In this document: piece by piece, positions 26,022-34,879 of the stretch | Layout of the letters: each line of letters opens with the position of its first letter | Position numbering within the stretch: position 1 is the first letter of the stretch | Origin: Burkholderia sp. WSM2232 | Lineage (GTDB): Bacteria; Pseudomonadota; Gammaproteobacteria; Burkholderiales; Burkholderiaceae | Direction: 5' to 3' | Length of the DNA stretch: 64,000 nucleotides | NCBI RefSeq assembly: GCF_000472545.1 | Contig: NZ_AWZV01000028.1 | Location: forward strand, 1 to 64,000 | Made by a program: the position numbers and the translations under genes | The notes under the pieces: generated by a model | Databases searched by the model: none | Told to the model about the DNA's origin: nothing | Seen by the model: the letters and a program-made list of their open reading frames with translations, nothing else

Positions 26022-26633
26022 ATGACACGCAAAACCCGCATTCAGCCCATCGAATCCGCCGAGCCGGAAGTCGACGAGAACGGCTACGACCGTCCCAGCA
26101 AGTCCCAGTTGAAGCGCGAAATGCACGCGCTGCAGGAACTGGGCGAAGCGCTGATCGCGCTGCCCAAAGACGCGCTCAAGCGCATGCCGATGCCCGAGAA
26201 GCTCGACGACGCAGTGCGCGAGGCGCGCCGCATCACCGACCATGAAGGCAAGCGCCGGCAACTTCAGTACGTGGGCCGCGTCATGCGCTCGCTGCTCGAT
26301 GAGGAAACCGCTGCGCTGCGCACCGCGCTCGACACCTATAACGGCGTCAACAAGGCGGAAACGGCCAGGCTGCACTGGATCGAGCGCACCCGCGAAAAGC
26401 TGCTCGCCGACGACGCAGCGCTCACCGAGTTCATCCGCCAGCATCCGGATGCGGATCCGCAGCAAGGCCGCACGCTGATCCGCAACGCTCGCAAGGAAGC
26501 GCAGCAGAACAAGCCGCCGCGCTACTTCCGCGAACTGTTCCAATGGATCAAGAACGCGGACGGGCCCGCAGCTGCGACCGACTCCGCTCACGAAGACGCT
26601 CAGGAAGACGACGATGACGACCGCGAAGCCTGA
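26022..26633 (+). CDS. darP: Ribosome-associated protein YjgA/DarP (DUF615)
   Basis: A 203-aa cytosolic protein of the YjgA/DarP family, which associates with the late 50S assembly intermediate and helps large-subunit maturation. The core (residues about 25-180) is helical with the family signature KSQLKREMHALQELGEAL, then RRQLQYVGRVMR and LIRNARKEAQQNKPPRYFREL. The last about 20 residues are a very acidic tail (EDDDDD). The stop overlaps the mog start by about 20 bases, so the two are co-translated. It joins a notable local cluster of ribosome biogenesis genes. Confidence 0.95.
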   Translation: MTRKTRIQPIESAEPEVDENGYDRPSKSQLKREMHALQELGEALIALPKDALKRMPMPEKLDDAVREARRITDHEGKRRQLQYVGRVMRSLLDEETAALRTALDTYNGVNKAETARLHWIERTREKLLADDAALTEFIRQHPDADPQQGRTLIRNARKEAQQNKPPRYFRELFQWIKNADGPAAATDSAHEDAQEDDDDDREA

Positions 26634-27270
26634 CTCCTCCCGTAAGCCCGGGCGCAGCCACCCGGACGAGATCCTGATCGGACTCGTGTCGATCAGCGAC
26701 CGCGCATCCACGGGCGTGTATGAGGACAAGGGCATTCCGGCCTTGCAGGAATGGCTCGGCGCCGCGTTGAGCTCGCCGTGGCAAGTGGTCACGCGTCTGA
26801 TTCAGGACGACGCGCCGACCATTTCCGCGACGCTCACGGAACTGGTGGACGAACTCGGTTGCGATCTGGTGCTGACCACGGGCGGCACCGGCCCGGCCCG
26901 GCGCGACGTGACGCCTGAGGCAACGCTGGCGGTAGCCACCAGAGAAATGCCGGGATTTGGCGAGCAGATGCGGCAGATCAGTCTGAACTTCGTGCCGACC
27001 GCGATCCTCTCGCGCCAGATGGCGGTGATTCGCGAAACGGCGGATCACGCGGCGCTGATCATCAACCTGCCGGGCCAGCCGAAGTCAATCAAGGAAACGC
27101 TGGAAGGCGTGCGCGATGCGGAGTCCGGCGGCGCAGTGAAGGTGCCGGGCATCTTCGCGGCGGTGCCGTACTGCATCGATCTGATCGGCGGGCCGTATGT
27201 GGAGACCCGCGACGAAGTGGTGAAGGCGTTCCGGCCGAAGAACGCGGTGCGCGCGCCCCGGCCGGTGTGA
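26614..27270 (+). CDS. mog: Molybdopterin adenylyltransferase
   Basis: Adenylates molybdopterin before molybdate insertion in molybdenum cofactor synthesis. The 218-aa product has the MogA/MoaB-fold motifs: IGLVSISDRASTGVYEDKG at the N-terminus, LVLTTGGTGPARRDVTPEATL (catalytic/pterin site, residues about 85-105) and IINLPGQPKSIKETL. Residues 1-18 form a short basic extension. It overlaps darP by about 20 bases. It ends 16 bases from the 3' end of convergent orn, leaving no room for a separate terminator. Confidence 0.94.
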   Translation: MTTAKPDSSRKPGRSHPDEILIGLVSISDRASTGVYEDKGIPALQEWLGAALSSPWQVVTRLIQDDAPTISATLTELVDELGCDLVLTTGGTGPARRDVTPEATLAVATREMPGFGEQMRQISLNFVPTAILSRQMAVIRETADHAALIINLPGQPKSIKETLEGVRDAESGGAVKVPGIFAAVPYCIDLIGGPYVETRDEVVKAFRPKNAVRAPRPV

Positions 27271-27285
27271 TTGCGGCGGTGCCGC

Positions 27286-27897
27286 TTAATCGGCGTTCAT
27301 CGAAGCGTCGGGCGCGGGCGGAATGAGGAAGTGCTCGCGGTAGTACTTCAGCTCGTCGATCGATTCGTGGATGTCGGCAAGCGCCGTGTGCATCGCGCGT
27401 TTCTGGAAGCCTTTGTAGATGGCCGGCTGCCAGCGGCGGCACAGTTCCTTGAGCGTGCTGACGTCGAGATTGCGGTAATGGAAAAAGGTCTCGAGCTCCG
27501 GCATCCAGCGTGCCATGAAGCGCCGGTCCTGGCAGATCGAGTTGCCGCACATCGGCGACTTGCCCGGCGGCACGTAGGCGCCGAGAAAATCGCGGATCAG
27601 CACGGTGGCGTCGGCTTCGGTCACCGTCGAAGCCTTGACGCGGTCGATCAGCCCCGAGCGCCCATGCGTGTTCTGATTCCACTGGTCCATCCCGGCGAGC
27701 GTCTCGTCGCTCTGGTGGATGGCCAGCACCGGGCCTTCGACCATTCTGTCGAGTGTCGAATTCGTCACCACCACCGCAATTTCGATGATGCGGTCGGAGT
27801 CGGGGTCGAGCCCGGTCATTTCCATGTCCAGCCAGACGAGGTTCATGTCGCTGCGCACGAGCGGCGGCTGTTGAGCGGATTCGAGGATGTCAGTCAT
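27286..27897 (-). CDS. orn: Oligoribonuclease
   Basis: DEDDh-family 3'-5' exoribonuclease that removes the last 2-5 nt RNA fragments and linear pGpG, and so affects c-di-GMP turnover. The 203-aa product begins with MTDILESAQQ; catalytic Asp 24 and Glu 26 are in VWLDMEMTGLD, followed by RIIEIAVVVT, the middle CGNSICQDRRFMARWMP and the final HTALADIHESIDEL with the catalytic His/Asp. The ATG at 27897 has AGGG eight bases upstream; the frame extends further but the leader is not conserved-looking. It is divergent from the M48 protease gene. Confidence 0.96.
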   Translation of the reverse strand: MTDILESAQQPPLVRSDMNLVWLDMEMTGLDPDSDRIIEIAVVVTNSTLDRMVEGPVLAIHQSDETLAGMDQWNQNTHGRSGLIDRVKASTVTEADATVLIRDFLGAYVPPGKSPMCGNSICQDRRFMARWMPELETFFHYRNLDVSTLKELCRRWQPAIYKGFQKRAMHTALADIHESIDELKYYREHFLIPPAPDASMNAD

Positions 27898-28061
27898 GAA
27901 GGCAGCCCTGATGGCCGGAGCGAAAGCTTGTTGGCAAGCCCGACGCCGCGACCATCGTTCGTTTGAGATGGATAGGGATGGTTGAAGAAGCTTTAAGCAG
28001 GTCCCCGCTGCGAGGCGGGAAGAAACATATAATTCTCGCATAGATACCACGGAATCCACGG

Positions 28062-29321
28062 ATGCCTACCCTGTACTTCACCGTTCTGTTCGTCGTCGCC
28101 GTCGTGGCCATGGTCGGCACCAAGCTGTGGCTCGCGTCGCGGCAGATCCGCTTCGTCGCGGGCCATCGCGAGCAGGTGCCCAGCCAGTTTGCCGGCACGA
28201 TCGCGCTCGCCGCGCACCAGCGCGCCGCCGACTACACCGTCGAGCGCACGCGTCTGACGATGATCGAAATCGTCGTCGGGGCCGCGCTGCTGATCGGCCT
28301 CACGCTGCTGGGCGGCGTGCAGGCGCTGGATCTCGCTATCACCGACTGGCTCGGCCGCGGTTACATCGGCCAGATCGCGCTCGTCGCGGCAGTGATCGTG
28401 ATCACCAGCGCGGTCGACCTGCCGTTCGACTACTACCGCCAGTTCGTGATCGAGCAACGCTTCGGCTTTAACCGGATGAGCCTGCGCATTTTCATCGCCG
28501 ACCGTCTGAAGGGCGTGCTGCTCGGCGCCGCGTTCGGGCTGCCGCTGCTGTTCGTCGTGCTGTGGCTGATGAACCGCGCGGGCAGTTTCTGGTGGCTGTG
28601 GACGTGGATCGTCTGGGTCGTCTTCCAGATGCTGGTGCTCGTGCTGTACCCGACCTTTATCGCCCCGCTTTTCAACAAGTTCGAGCCGCTCAAGGACGAA
28701 GCGCTGAAAAGCCGCATCGAAGCGTTGATGAAGCGCTGCGGCTTCGCCGCCAAGGGTCTCTTCGTGATGGACGGCAGCCGCCGCTCCGCGCACGGCAACG
28801 CGTACTTCACCGGCTTCGGCGCGGCCAAGCGAATCGTGTTCTTCGACACCCTGCTGGCGCGCCTGTCGGGCAGCGAGATCGAGGCGGTGCTTGCGCACGA
28901 ACTCGGCCATTTCAAGCGCCGTCACGTCATCAAGCGCATGCTGGTGACGTTTGCGATCAGCCTCGCGATGCTCGCGCTGCTTGGCTGGCTCACGCAACAG
29001 GTGTGGTTCTACGAAGGGCTCGGCGTGCGGCCCTCGCTCGTCGGCGGCAATAGTGCGCTGGCGCTGGTGCTGTTCTTCCTCGCGTTGCCGGTGTTCGTGT
29101 TCTTCGTCACGCCGCTTGGCAGCCTGACCTCGCGCAAGCACGAGTTCGAGGCCGACGCGTTCGCCGCTACCCAAACGGACGCACAAGACCTTGTCAACGC
29201 GCTCGTCAAGCTGTACGAAGACAATGCGTCTACGCTGACGCCCGATCCGCTATATACCGCGTTTTATTATTCGCATCCGCCGGCCTCGCAGCGGATCGAC
29301 CGACTGCTGCGGCACGCATGA
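28062..29321 (+). CDS. M48 family metallopeptidase (Ste24-like membrane protease)
   Basis: A 419-aa integral membrane zinc protease. The zinc-binding motif HELGH lies near residues 278-282 (LAHELGHFKRRH), with the third-ligand region KHEFEADAFAA near 360. Several hydrophobic helices precede it (residues about 3-20, 65-85, 100-120, 150-200) and two follow. The N-terminal half matches the CAAX prenyl protease N-terminal domain, so the architecture is of Ste24 endopeptidase type rather than HtpX, which is shorter. It probably takes part in membrane protein quality control. The stop overlaps the rsgA start by four bases (ATGA). Confidence 0.93.
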   Translation: MPTLYFTVLFVVAVVAMVGTKLWLASRQIRFVAGHREQVPSQFAGTIALAAHQRAADYTVERTRLTMIEIVVGAALLIGLTLLGGVQALDLAITDWLGRGYIGQIALVAAVIVITSAVDLPFDYYRQFVIEQRFGFNRMSLRIFIADRLKGVLLGAAFGLPLLFVVLWLMNRAGSFWWLWTWIVWVVFQMLVLVLYPTFIAPLFNKFEPLKDEALKSRIEALMKRCGFAAKGLFVMDGSRRSAHGNAYFTGFGAAKRIVFFDTLLARLSGSEIEAVLAHELGHFKRRHVIKRMLVTFAISLAMLALLGWLTQQVWFYEGLGVRPSLVGGNSALALVLFFLALPVFVFFVTPLGSLTSRKHEFEADAFAATQTDAQDLVNALVKLYEDNASTLTPDPLYTAFYYSHPPASQRIDRLLRHA

Positions 29322-30283
29322 GCGGCCGCTCCAGACAAACGCCGCGCGCGAGCTCCGCGACGCGCGTAGGCGGTCTCGTCGTGGCCGCGCATGGCCGCCA
29401 CTACCTGGTCGCGCCGGAACACGGCGGCCCGATGCTGCAGTGCTTCCCGCGCGGCAAGCGCAGCGAAGTGGCGGTCGGCGATCGCGTGCTGTACGAGCCC
29501 ACTTCGGCCGACCAAGGCGTGATCGTGGAGATCGGCGAGCGGCGCAATCTGCTGTACCGCTCGGATCAGTACAAGTCGAAACTGTTCGCCGCGAACCTGG
29601 ACCAGTTGCTGATCGTGCTCGCTACCGAACCGCACTTCAGCGAAGACCTGCTGGGGCGCGCGCTCGTCGCCGCCGAGGCTAACGAACTGAAACCGCTGAT
29701 CGTGCTGAACAAGATCGACGTCACCGACGCACTAGAAGGTGCTCGCAGGCGACTCGAGCCTTATCGCGCGCTAGGCTACACGGTCGTAGAAGTGTCGATC
29801 AAGGCGCAGCCCGAGGCCGCGCGCGCCGCATTGATCGAGCATTTGCACGGTCATTCAACACTCCTGCTCGGCCAGTCGGGCATGGGAAAATCCACACTCG
29901 TGAATCTTCTGATTCCGGATGCCGAAGTCGCCACCCGCGAGATTTCCACCGCGCTGAACAGTGGGCGCCATACCACGACCTTCACGCGGCTTTATCCGCT
30001 GCCAGACACGCTGACCGGCGCCGGCACTGTTGGCGAAAACGGCGCATTGATCGACTCGCCCGGCTTCCAGGAATTTGGCCTACACCACTTGACCGAGGGC
30101 CGGCTCGAACGCGCGTTTCCCGAGTTCAGGCCGCTGCTGCCCAACTGCCGCTTCTACAACTGCCACCACTTGCACGAGCCGGGCTGTGCGATTCTCGAAG
30201 CGGTCGCCGACGGTCGCATTCGCCGCGAACGACATGCGCTGTACGCGCAGCTCGTGCACGAAGCCAGTCAGGTTGTGCGCTGA
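29318..30283 (+). CDS. rsgA: Ribosome small-subunit-dependent GTPase A
   Basis: A late 30S maturation GTPase. The 321-aa product has an N-terminal OB fold (RVGGLVVAAHGRHYLVAPE), a circularly permuted GTPase domain (G4 LNKIDV first, then the P-loop GQSGMGKST near 185-193 and the G3-type DSPGFQEFGL), and a C-terminal zinc-binding segment with Cys and His spaced as CRFYNCHHLHEPGC. The start overlaps the M48 protease stop by ATGA, indicating translational coupling; the DUF2007 gene follows after one base. Confidence 0.96.
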   Translation: MSGRSRQTPRASSATRVGGLVVAAHGRHYLVAPEHGGPMLQCFPRGKRSEVAVGDRVLYEPTSADQGVIVEIGERRNLLYRSDQYKSKLFAANLDQLLIVLATEPHFSEDLLGRALVAAEANELKPLIVLNKIDVTDALEGARRRLEPYRALGYTVVEVSIKAQPEAARAALIEHLHGHSTLLLGQSGMGKSTLVNLLIPDAEVATREISTALNSGRHTTTFTRLYPLPDTLTGAGTVGENGALIDSPGFQEFGLHHLTEGRLERAFPEFRPLLPNCRFYNCHHLHEPGCAILEAVADGRIRRERHALYAQLVHEASQVVR

Positions 30284-30284
30284 C

Positions 30285-30599
30285 ATGAAGCTGATGCGCG
30301 CTCCAAATCTCGTCATCGGACAGCATTGGGTCAATTTGCTGGAGGCGGCCGGCATTGCGTGCGAGTTGCACAACCGTTATCTGAACGGCGCGCTCGGCGA
30401 TATTCCCGCGGATCAATGCGCGCCCGAACTATGGCTCGTGGACGAGCGCGACGAAGCGTTGGCGCGGCGTCTGATCGAGGCCGCGTCGCGCGGCCCGGCG
30501 ACCGGTTCGCCTGGCTGGCAGTGCCGTCAATGCGGCGAGAAACTCGAAGCACAGTTCACTGTGTGCTGGCAGTGCGGGACGGTGCGCGATCCTTACTGA
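30285..30599 (+). CDS. DUF2007-type small protein with zinc ribbon
   Basis: A 104-aa cytosolic protein. Residues 1-70 match the putative-signal-transducing DUF2007 fold (MRAPNLVIGQHWVNLLEAAGI, LWLVDERDEALARRLI). Residues about 78-100 form a zinc ribbon with two CxxC pairs (WQCRQCGEKLEAQF and VCWQCG). The start lies one base after the rsgA stop (TGACATG), so it is the third gene of the M48-rsgA operon. Its role is unknown; the linkage to rsgA hints at ribosome or stress functions but is only contextual. Confidence 0.88.
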   Translation: MKLMRAPNLVIGQHWVNLLEAAGIACELHNRYLNGALGDIPADQCAPELWLVDERDEALARRLIEAASRGPATGSPGWQCRQCGEKLEAQFTVCWQCGTVRDPY

Positions 30600-30729
30600 G
30601 TGCGGCTGATGCCGTGGCTAATGCGGTGCCTATGCGGTGGCTGATGCGGTCCGTTGGCGGCAACAAATGGCAACCAATGGCAACAAGCGGCACCGCGCGG
30701 CAACCGCGTTCATGATTGACGGCGCGGGC

Positions 30730-30760
30730 AAAAAAAAACGGGCGCTCGCCCGTTTTTTTA
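30730..30760. terminator. Bidirectional terminator
   Basis: Stem ACGGGCG / CGCCCGT with a CT loop, flanked by A-rich and T7 tracts. It separates the rsgA operon (+) from the CobD-like gene (-). Just upstream (30600-30665) are imperfect GCTGATGCGGTG-type repeats. Confidence 0.92.
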
Positions 30761-30788
30761 CCGCGCTACCCGTTGCTTGTGGTTACGC

Positions 30789-31727
30789 TCACGCGAGCCA
30801 CACGGCGATGGTCAGCATGAGCAACAGAATCATCCACAGCACGACTGCGCGCCACACGAGCCCCACCGCCGATTGCAGCGTGCGCGGCGTGCAGTCGTCG
30901 CCGACCTGCATCGGGCCGCCGTCGCCTGTGGCGAGTGCGTCAAGGCTCGACTGTTCAGCGAGCGGCCCGCTCAGACGCGCGCCGAGCGCGCCACTGCCGG
31001 CGGCGAGCAGCACGCCGTCGTTCGCATTGGGCCACTGGCGCGCATGATTGCGCCAGGCGTAAATTGCGTCTTCGAAATTGCCGACAATCGCAAAGCCGAG
31101 CGACGTGAGCCGCGCCGGGATCCAGTCGATCACGAAAAACGCACGCTGCGCGAAGCTCGAAAAGGCCACCGTGCGATCGTCGACCGGACGAGCCCACGTG
31201 CGCGACAAATATTCGGCGATCCGATACAGCACAGCCCCTGCCGGCCCGACCGGAATCAGGAACCAGAAGAACACGCCGAAAACATGGCGATGCGATGCGA
31301 CCACCGCGTGGATCAGCGTATGCCGCACGATCTCGCTCACCGGCATGTCGAGCGTCTCGAGCCCGGTCCATTCGTTGAGGATTTCACGGGCGCGCGGCAC
31401 GTCGTCGTTATTCAACGCGAGGTGAATGTCCGTAAAGTAATGGCTGAACTGGCGAAAGCCGAGCGTGAAATACAACACCGCGACGTTCCACAAGAACGCC
31501 AGCACGAAATGAATGTTGTAGAGAACGTAGTAGACGAGCGCGACGGCGAGCGTCCACGGCACCACGACCACGAGCCACGCAAGCAGGCCGTGCTTCGGCT
31601 TGCCCGCATCGAATCCGTGCGCCGCCGACTCCGCATGGTATTGAAGCAGCGCGGATACCGGATTATTCGGCGACAGCGCGCGCACCTGTTCAATGATCAG
31701 AGCCAGCAATACGGAAAAAAAAGTCAT
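30789..31727 (-). CDS. CobD/CbiB-like integral membrane protein
   Basis: A 312-aa membrane protein of the CobD/CbiB family. Four to five hydrophobic segments are seen (residues about 1-15, 50-95, 145-170 and 290-312). CobD/CbiB makes adenosylcobinamide in cobalamin synthesis, but no other cobalamin gene is nearby. Many betaproteobacterial genomes carry such a stand-alone homologue, sometimes compared to AmpE, so a cobalamin role should not be assumed. The start ATG at 31727 begins MTFFSVLLALIIEQ. It shares a terminator with the convergent rsgA operon and lies 113 bases downstream of the Nudix gene. Confidence 0.82.
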   Translation of the reverse strand: MTFFSVLLALIIEQVRALSPNNPVSALLQYHAESAAHGFDAGKPKHGLLAWLVVVVPWTLAVALVYYVLYNIHFVLAFLWNVAVLYFTLGFRQFSHYFTDIHLALNNDDVPRAREILNEWTGLETLDMPVSEIVRHTLIHAVVASHRHVFGVFFWFLIPVGPAGAVLYRIAEYLSRTWARPVDDRTVAFSSFAQRAFFVIDWIPARLTSLGFAIVGNFEDAIYAWRNHARQWPNANDGVLLAAGSGALGARLSGPLAEQSSLDALATGDGGPMQVGDDCTPRTLQSAVGLVWRAVVLWMILLLMLTIAVWLA

Positions 31728-31840
31728 GCGATGCGCCGTGCTTTTCGAGTTTTACGATTGTTTCATAACGATAGCACAGGGTCGGATGCCGCTGAGCAGG
31801 GCGTTGCCAAACAGCACGCCGGCACACCGGCAACCGTCGT

Positions 31841-32560
31841 TCAGGCCGCCAGAAAGCGATAAAAATTGCGCAGCATCGCGGCCGTCGCGCCCCAGATGAA
31901 ATAGTGGCTGCCCGTGCTGCTCACACCTTCCTCTGCTGCTTGTAGTGATGCTCCGCGCGGATATGGCATCGCGAAAAAACGGCGCTCGCCGCCCTCGTAG
32001 CGGAACACGCGCTCTTCGTGGTGCGTCGGGTTCATCAGGAACGAAAGCGGCACTTCGAAGACCTCTGCGACTTCGAGCGCATCCGCTTTCAAAGCGAACG
32101 GCGGATGGACAAGACCGATGACAGGCGTGACGCAAAAGCCCGTGCCCGTCAGATAATCGGGCAGCGCACCCAACACTTCGACGCAAGAAGGTGCGAGGCC
32201 GACCTCCTCTTGCGCCTCGCGCAAGGCGGTCGCAGTAGCGTCGGCATCGAACGGCTCCTGACGGCCGCCCGGAAAACTGACCTGGCCAGCGTGATCGTTG
32301 AGATGGTCGGCGCGCTGCGTGAGCAGCACCGTCAAGCCGTTCGCGCGAACGACGAGCGGCACCAACACGGAGGCCACACGCGGGTCGGCTCCAATGTTGC
32401 GCCAGGGTGCCTCGACGATCGGCTCAGGCGTCCAGAAAAGATCTTGCTTGAAACGGACGCGCAGCGCCTCGGGCGTAAGCCGCTCGGCGGCTACGGGTGG
32501 CAGGTGGGCGCCCGTTGCTTCGACGGGCAGCGCTTCAGGTTCAAAGACGGGGCGGATCAA
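31841..32560 (-). CDS. CoA pyrophosphatase, Nudix family (NudL-like)
   Basis: A 239-aa hydrolase expected to cleave CoA and CoA derivatives to 3',5'-ADP and acyl-phosphopantetheine. The Nudix box spans residues 98-122 (GGRQEPFDADATATALREAQEEVGL pattern: Gly, Glu, and REAQEEVGL all present), preceded by the NuCoA-type segment LTQRADHLNDHAGQVSFPG. Translation seems to start at a TTG at 32560 preceded by GAGAGA; no ATG is available in a sensible position, so the start is uncertain. It lies 90 bases downstream of rplS, separated by a terminator. Confidence 0.9.
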   Translation of the reverse strand: MIRPVFEPEALPVEATGAHLPPVAAERLTPEALRVRFKQDLFWTPEPIVEAPWRNIGADPRVASVLVPLVVRANGLTVLLTQRADHLNDHAGQVSFPGGRQEPFDADATATALREAQEEVGLAPSCVEVLGALPDYLTGTGFCVTPVIGLVHPPFALKADALEVAEVFEVPLSFLMNPTHHEERVFRYEGGERRFFAMPYPRGASLQAAEEGVSSTGSHYFIWGATAAMLRNFYRFLAA

Positions 32561-32610
32561 CGGATCTCTCGGATGAGCGGATAGGCGATGCCGCTATTTT
32601 GACCTGGCAA

Positions 32611-32640
32611 ACAAAAAAGCACCCGCGAGGGGTGCTTTTC
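32611..32640. terminator. Terminator of the rpsP-rplS operon
   Basis: Stem AAAAGCACCC / GGGTGCTTTT with a 5-base loop and an A-tract on the left (T-tract on the - strand). It lies directly downstream of rplS. Confidence 0.9.
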
Positions 32641-32650
32641 CTTACAGCAT

Positions 32651-33037
32651 TTACGCCTGGGAAGCAGCGCGGTCTTTCGAGACCAGCTTTTCCTTGATTC
32701 GAGCCGACTTGCCCGAACGGTCGCGCAGGTAGTACAGCTTCGCACGACGCACGTCGCCGCGACGCTTCACGACGATGCTTGCCAGCAGCGGCGAATACGT
32801 CTGGAACGTACGCTCGACGCCTTCGCCCGACGAAATCTTGCGGACGATGAACGACGAATTCAGACCACGGTTACGCTTGGCGATCACGACGCCTTCGTAA
32901 GCCTGAACACGCTTACGCGTACCTTCAACCACGTTCACGCTGACAACCACCGTGTCGCCGGGAGCGAATTCGGGGATGGTCTTTTCGCCGAGGGCGCGCG
33001 CAATTTCTTCCTGCTCGAGTGTTGCAATCAGATTCAT
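32651..33037 (-). CDS. rplS: 50S ribosomal protein L19
   Basis: A 128-aa large-subunit protein at the 30S-50S interface. Typical segments are MNLIATLEQEEIAR, FAPGDTVVVSVNVVEG, RVQAYEGVVIAKRNRG and VERTFQTYSPL. The ATG at 33037 is preceded by TTAGGAGTCAGTG, giving a good ribosome binding site; the GTG three bases upstream is less likely. It is the last gene of the rpsP-rimM-trmD-rplS operon, with a terminator just downstream. Confidence 0.98.
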   Translation of the reverse strand: MNLIATLEQEEIARALGEKTIPEFAPGDTVVVSVNVVEGTRKRVQAYEGVVIAKRNRGLNSSFIVRKISSGEGVERTFQTYSPLLASIVVKRRGDVRRAKLYYLRDRSGKSARIKEKLVSKDRAASQA

Positions 33038-33182
33038 CACTGACTCCTAAGTCCATCTTGTCGGCGTTCGTACCTGCCTTGCATGGAATGCGCGGCTACG
33101 GCCCCGATAGAGGATGGGTTCACATCAGGCACCGCACACGCATGTACGGCGCCGCCTTTTGTCCGCTCGAAAGACCGGGGCT

Positions 33183-33950
33183 TCACGCCTTCGGCTCTTC
33201 CTTCGCCAGACTTGCAAGCCATGCCTCGTCGGCACGACTCAACATCTTGTTTTTCCTGGCCTTGACGATCAGGTCAGGCCGTTTGCGCCAAGTATTGCGC
33301 AGCGCTTCACGCCGCCGCCATGCCTCGATCTCCGCATGATGGCCGCCGAGCAGCACATCGGGCACACGCACGCCTTGATACTCCTCGGGCCGCGTGTAGT
33401 GCGGACAATCGAGCAGCACGTCGACAAAGCTGTCCTGTACCGCCGACTGCGAATCATTGAGCACGCCCGGCAACTGGCGCACAACCGCGTCCATCAAGGC
33501 CATGGCCGGCAACTCGCCGCCTGACAGCACGAAATCGCCAAGACTGACTTCCTCGTCGACGACCCGGTCGAGCAGGCGCTGGTCGATCGCCTCGTAGCGG
33601 CCACACAGCAGGATCAAGCCGGGCTGCGCAGCGAACTTCATTACACGTTCGTGGTTCAGCGTGGCGCCCTGCGGCGACATCATCACGACCCGCGGCGCGT
33701 CAATACCCTGTTCTGCCTGCGCCGCCCTGGCCGCCGTGATCGCATCTTCCAGCGGCTTTGCCAGCATGACCATGCCGGGGCCGCCGCCGTACGGGCGATC
33801 GTCGATCGTGCGGTAGTTGTCGGTTGTGAAATCACGCGGATTCCACGTGCGCAACCCGTAGCGTTGCTGCTTGGCTGCCCGGCTGGTAATGCCCCAGTCG
33901 GTCAGCGCGCGAAACATTTCGGGAAAGAGCGTGACGACATCGAACTGCAT
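33183..33950 (-). CDS. trmD: tRNA (guanosine(37)-N1)-methyltransferase
   Basis: SPOUT-class methyltransferase making m1G37 in tRNAs to prevent +1 frameshifting. The 255-aa product has MQFDVVTLFPEMF, DDRPYGGGPGMVM (substrate loop), LLCGRYEAIDQR, the trefoil-knot segment DEEVSLGDFVLSGGELPAM and YTRPEEYQG. The ATG at 33950 has GGAGAGAG upstream. It sits 38 bases after rimM and 145 bases before rplS, in the standard operon order. Confidence 0.98.
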   Translation of the reverse strand: MQFDVVTLFPEMFRALTDWGITSRAAKQQRYGLRTWNPRDFTTDNYRTIDDRPYGGGPGMVMLAKPLEDAITAARAAQAEQGIDAPRVVMMSPQGATLNHERVMKFAAQPGLILLCGRYEAIDQRLLDRVVDEEVSLGDFVLSGGELPAMALMDAVVRQLPGVLNDSQSAVQDSFVDVLLDCPHYTRPEEYQGVRVPDVLLGGHHAEIEAWRRREALRNTWRKRPDLIVKARKNKMLSRADEAWLASLAKEEPKA

Positions 33951-33988
33951 CGCTCTCTCCGTTTTAGCGAAATCGATTTGCTGAACTA

Positions 33989-34747
33989 TCAATAATCGGC
34001 TTCCCAGTCGACGGTGATCTGCTTCGCCGCCTGGTCCACCGTTTTGACAAACACACCGACGAACGGGATCAAACGCTCGGCGGTGACCGGCTTGCCGCTT
34101 TTGTCGGCCGCCGGATATTCGACGCGCAACACCGAGTGCGCGCCGTTGTCGATCATGCCTGCAACCTTGCCCAGGTTTTCGCCGGCAAGGTTCACGACGT
34201 CGAGGCCGAGCAGGTCGACCCAGTAGAATTCGTCTGCTTGCAGCGCCGGGAATTCGCTGCGGCTGATATAGACGCGGGAGCCGCGCAGTGCCAGCGCTGC
34301 ATCGCGGTCAGCGACGCCGCCCAGATGGGCCACCACGCTGTCGCTGTGCGTTTTTGCCTGCAACGACGGCGCCGAGTGGCGCTCGCGGCCCTTCAGCAGC
34401 CACCAGCGCTTTGCGCTCAGCAAAGCGTCGCCGCCTTGTCCGGCGTCCGCATGCGCGGCCACCTTGACCCAGCCTTTAAGACCGTAAGCGTCGACAATTG
34501 CACCGACTTCCACCGCGTCCGCCGGCCAGCTCTGCGCCGTTTCCGCGCGCATGGCAGCGGCCTCGGAACCGGCGGTTTCAACATTGGCTTTCGCCTTGCC
34601 TCCGGCCCGCTCGCCCGTTTTGCGGACGAAAGCACCGAATGGCGCCTGACCAGACGTCTTTGCGCGCGGGCTCGCCTCTGGGCTGGCACCTTTTGCCGGC
34701 GCCTTTGCCGTCACGCGACCTGAACTGCCGGAATCACGCTCAGACAT
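33989..34747 (-). CDS. rimM: Ribosome maturation factor RimM with long N-terminal extension
   Basis: Assists 30S head maturation by binding S19. At 252 aa it is about 75 residues longer than typical RimM. The conserved part starts at about residue 80 (VEVGAIVDAYGLKGWVKVAA) and ends with the PRC-barrel domain (FYWVDLLGLDVVNLAGENLGKV, LIPFVGVFVKTVD). The extra N-terminus is low-complexity Ala/Lys/Ser/Gly and probably disordered. The ATG at 34747 has GAGG seven bases upstream, so the extension seems to be translated. It lies between rpsP and trmD. Confidence 0.95.
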   Translation of the reverse strand: MSERDSGSSGRVTAKAPAKGASPEASPRAKTSGQAPFGAFVRKTGERAGGKAKANVETAGSEAAAMRAETAQSWPADAVEVGAIVDAYGLKGWVKVAAHADAGQGGDALLSAKRWWLLKGRERHSAPSLQAKTHSDSVVAHLGGVADRDAALALRGSRVYISRSEFPALQADEFYWVDLLGLDVVNLAGENLGKVAGMIDNGAHSVLRVEYPAADKSGKPVTAERLIPFVGVFVKTVDQAAKQITVDWEADY

Positions 34748-34879
34748 GATTGAACCTCAGATTGAGCCTCGCTACGGCCTTTAACGCCTGCTTCGGCAAA
34801 ACATCTTGCGCATCGGACTGCTCACGCAAACTGCGCGAGCCGCCGGCCAGACCGACGACGATACGCGTGCAAGCTACCA

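Noticed and set aside
30600..30665. Imperfect GCTGATGCGGTG-type repeats after the DUF2007 gene
   Set aside because: Too degenerate and short to list as a separate repeat; noted with the terminator that follows.
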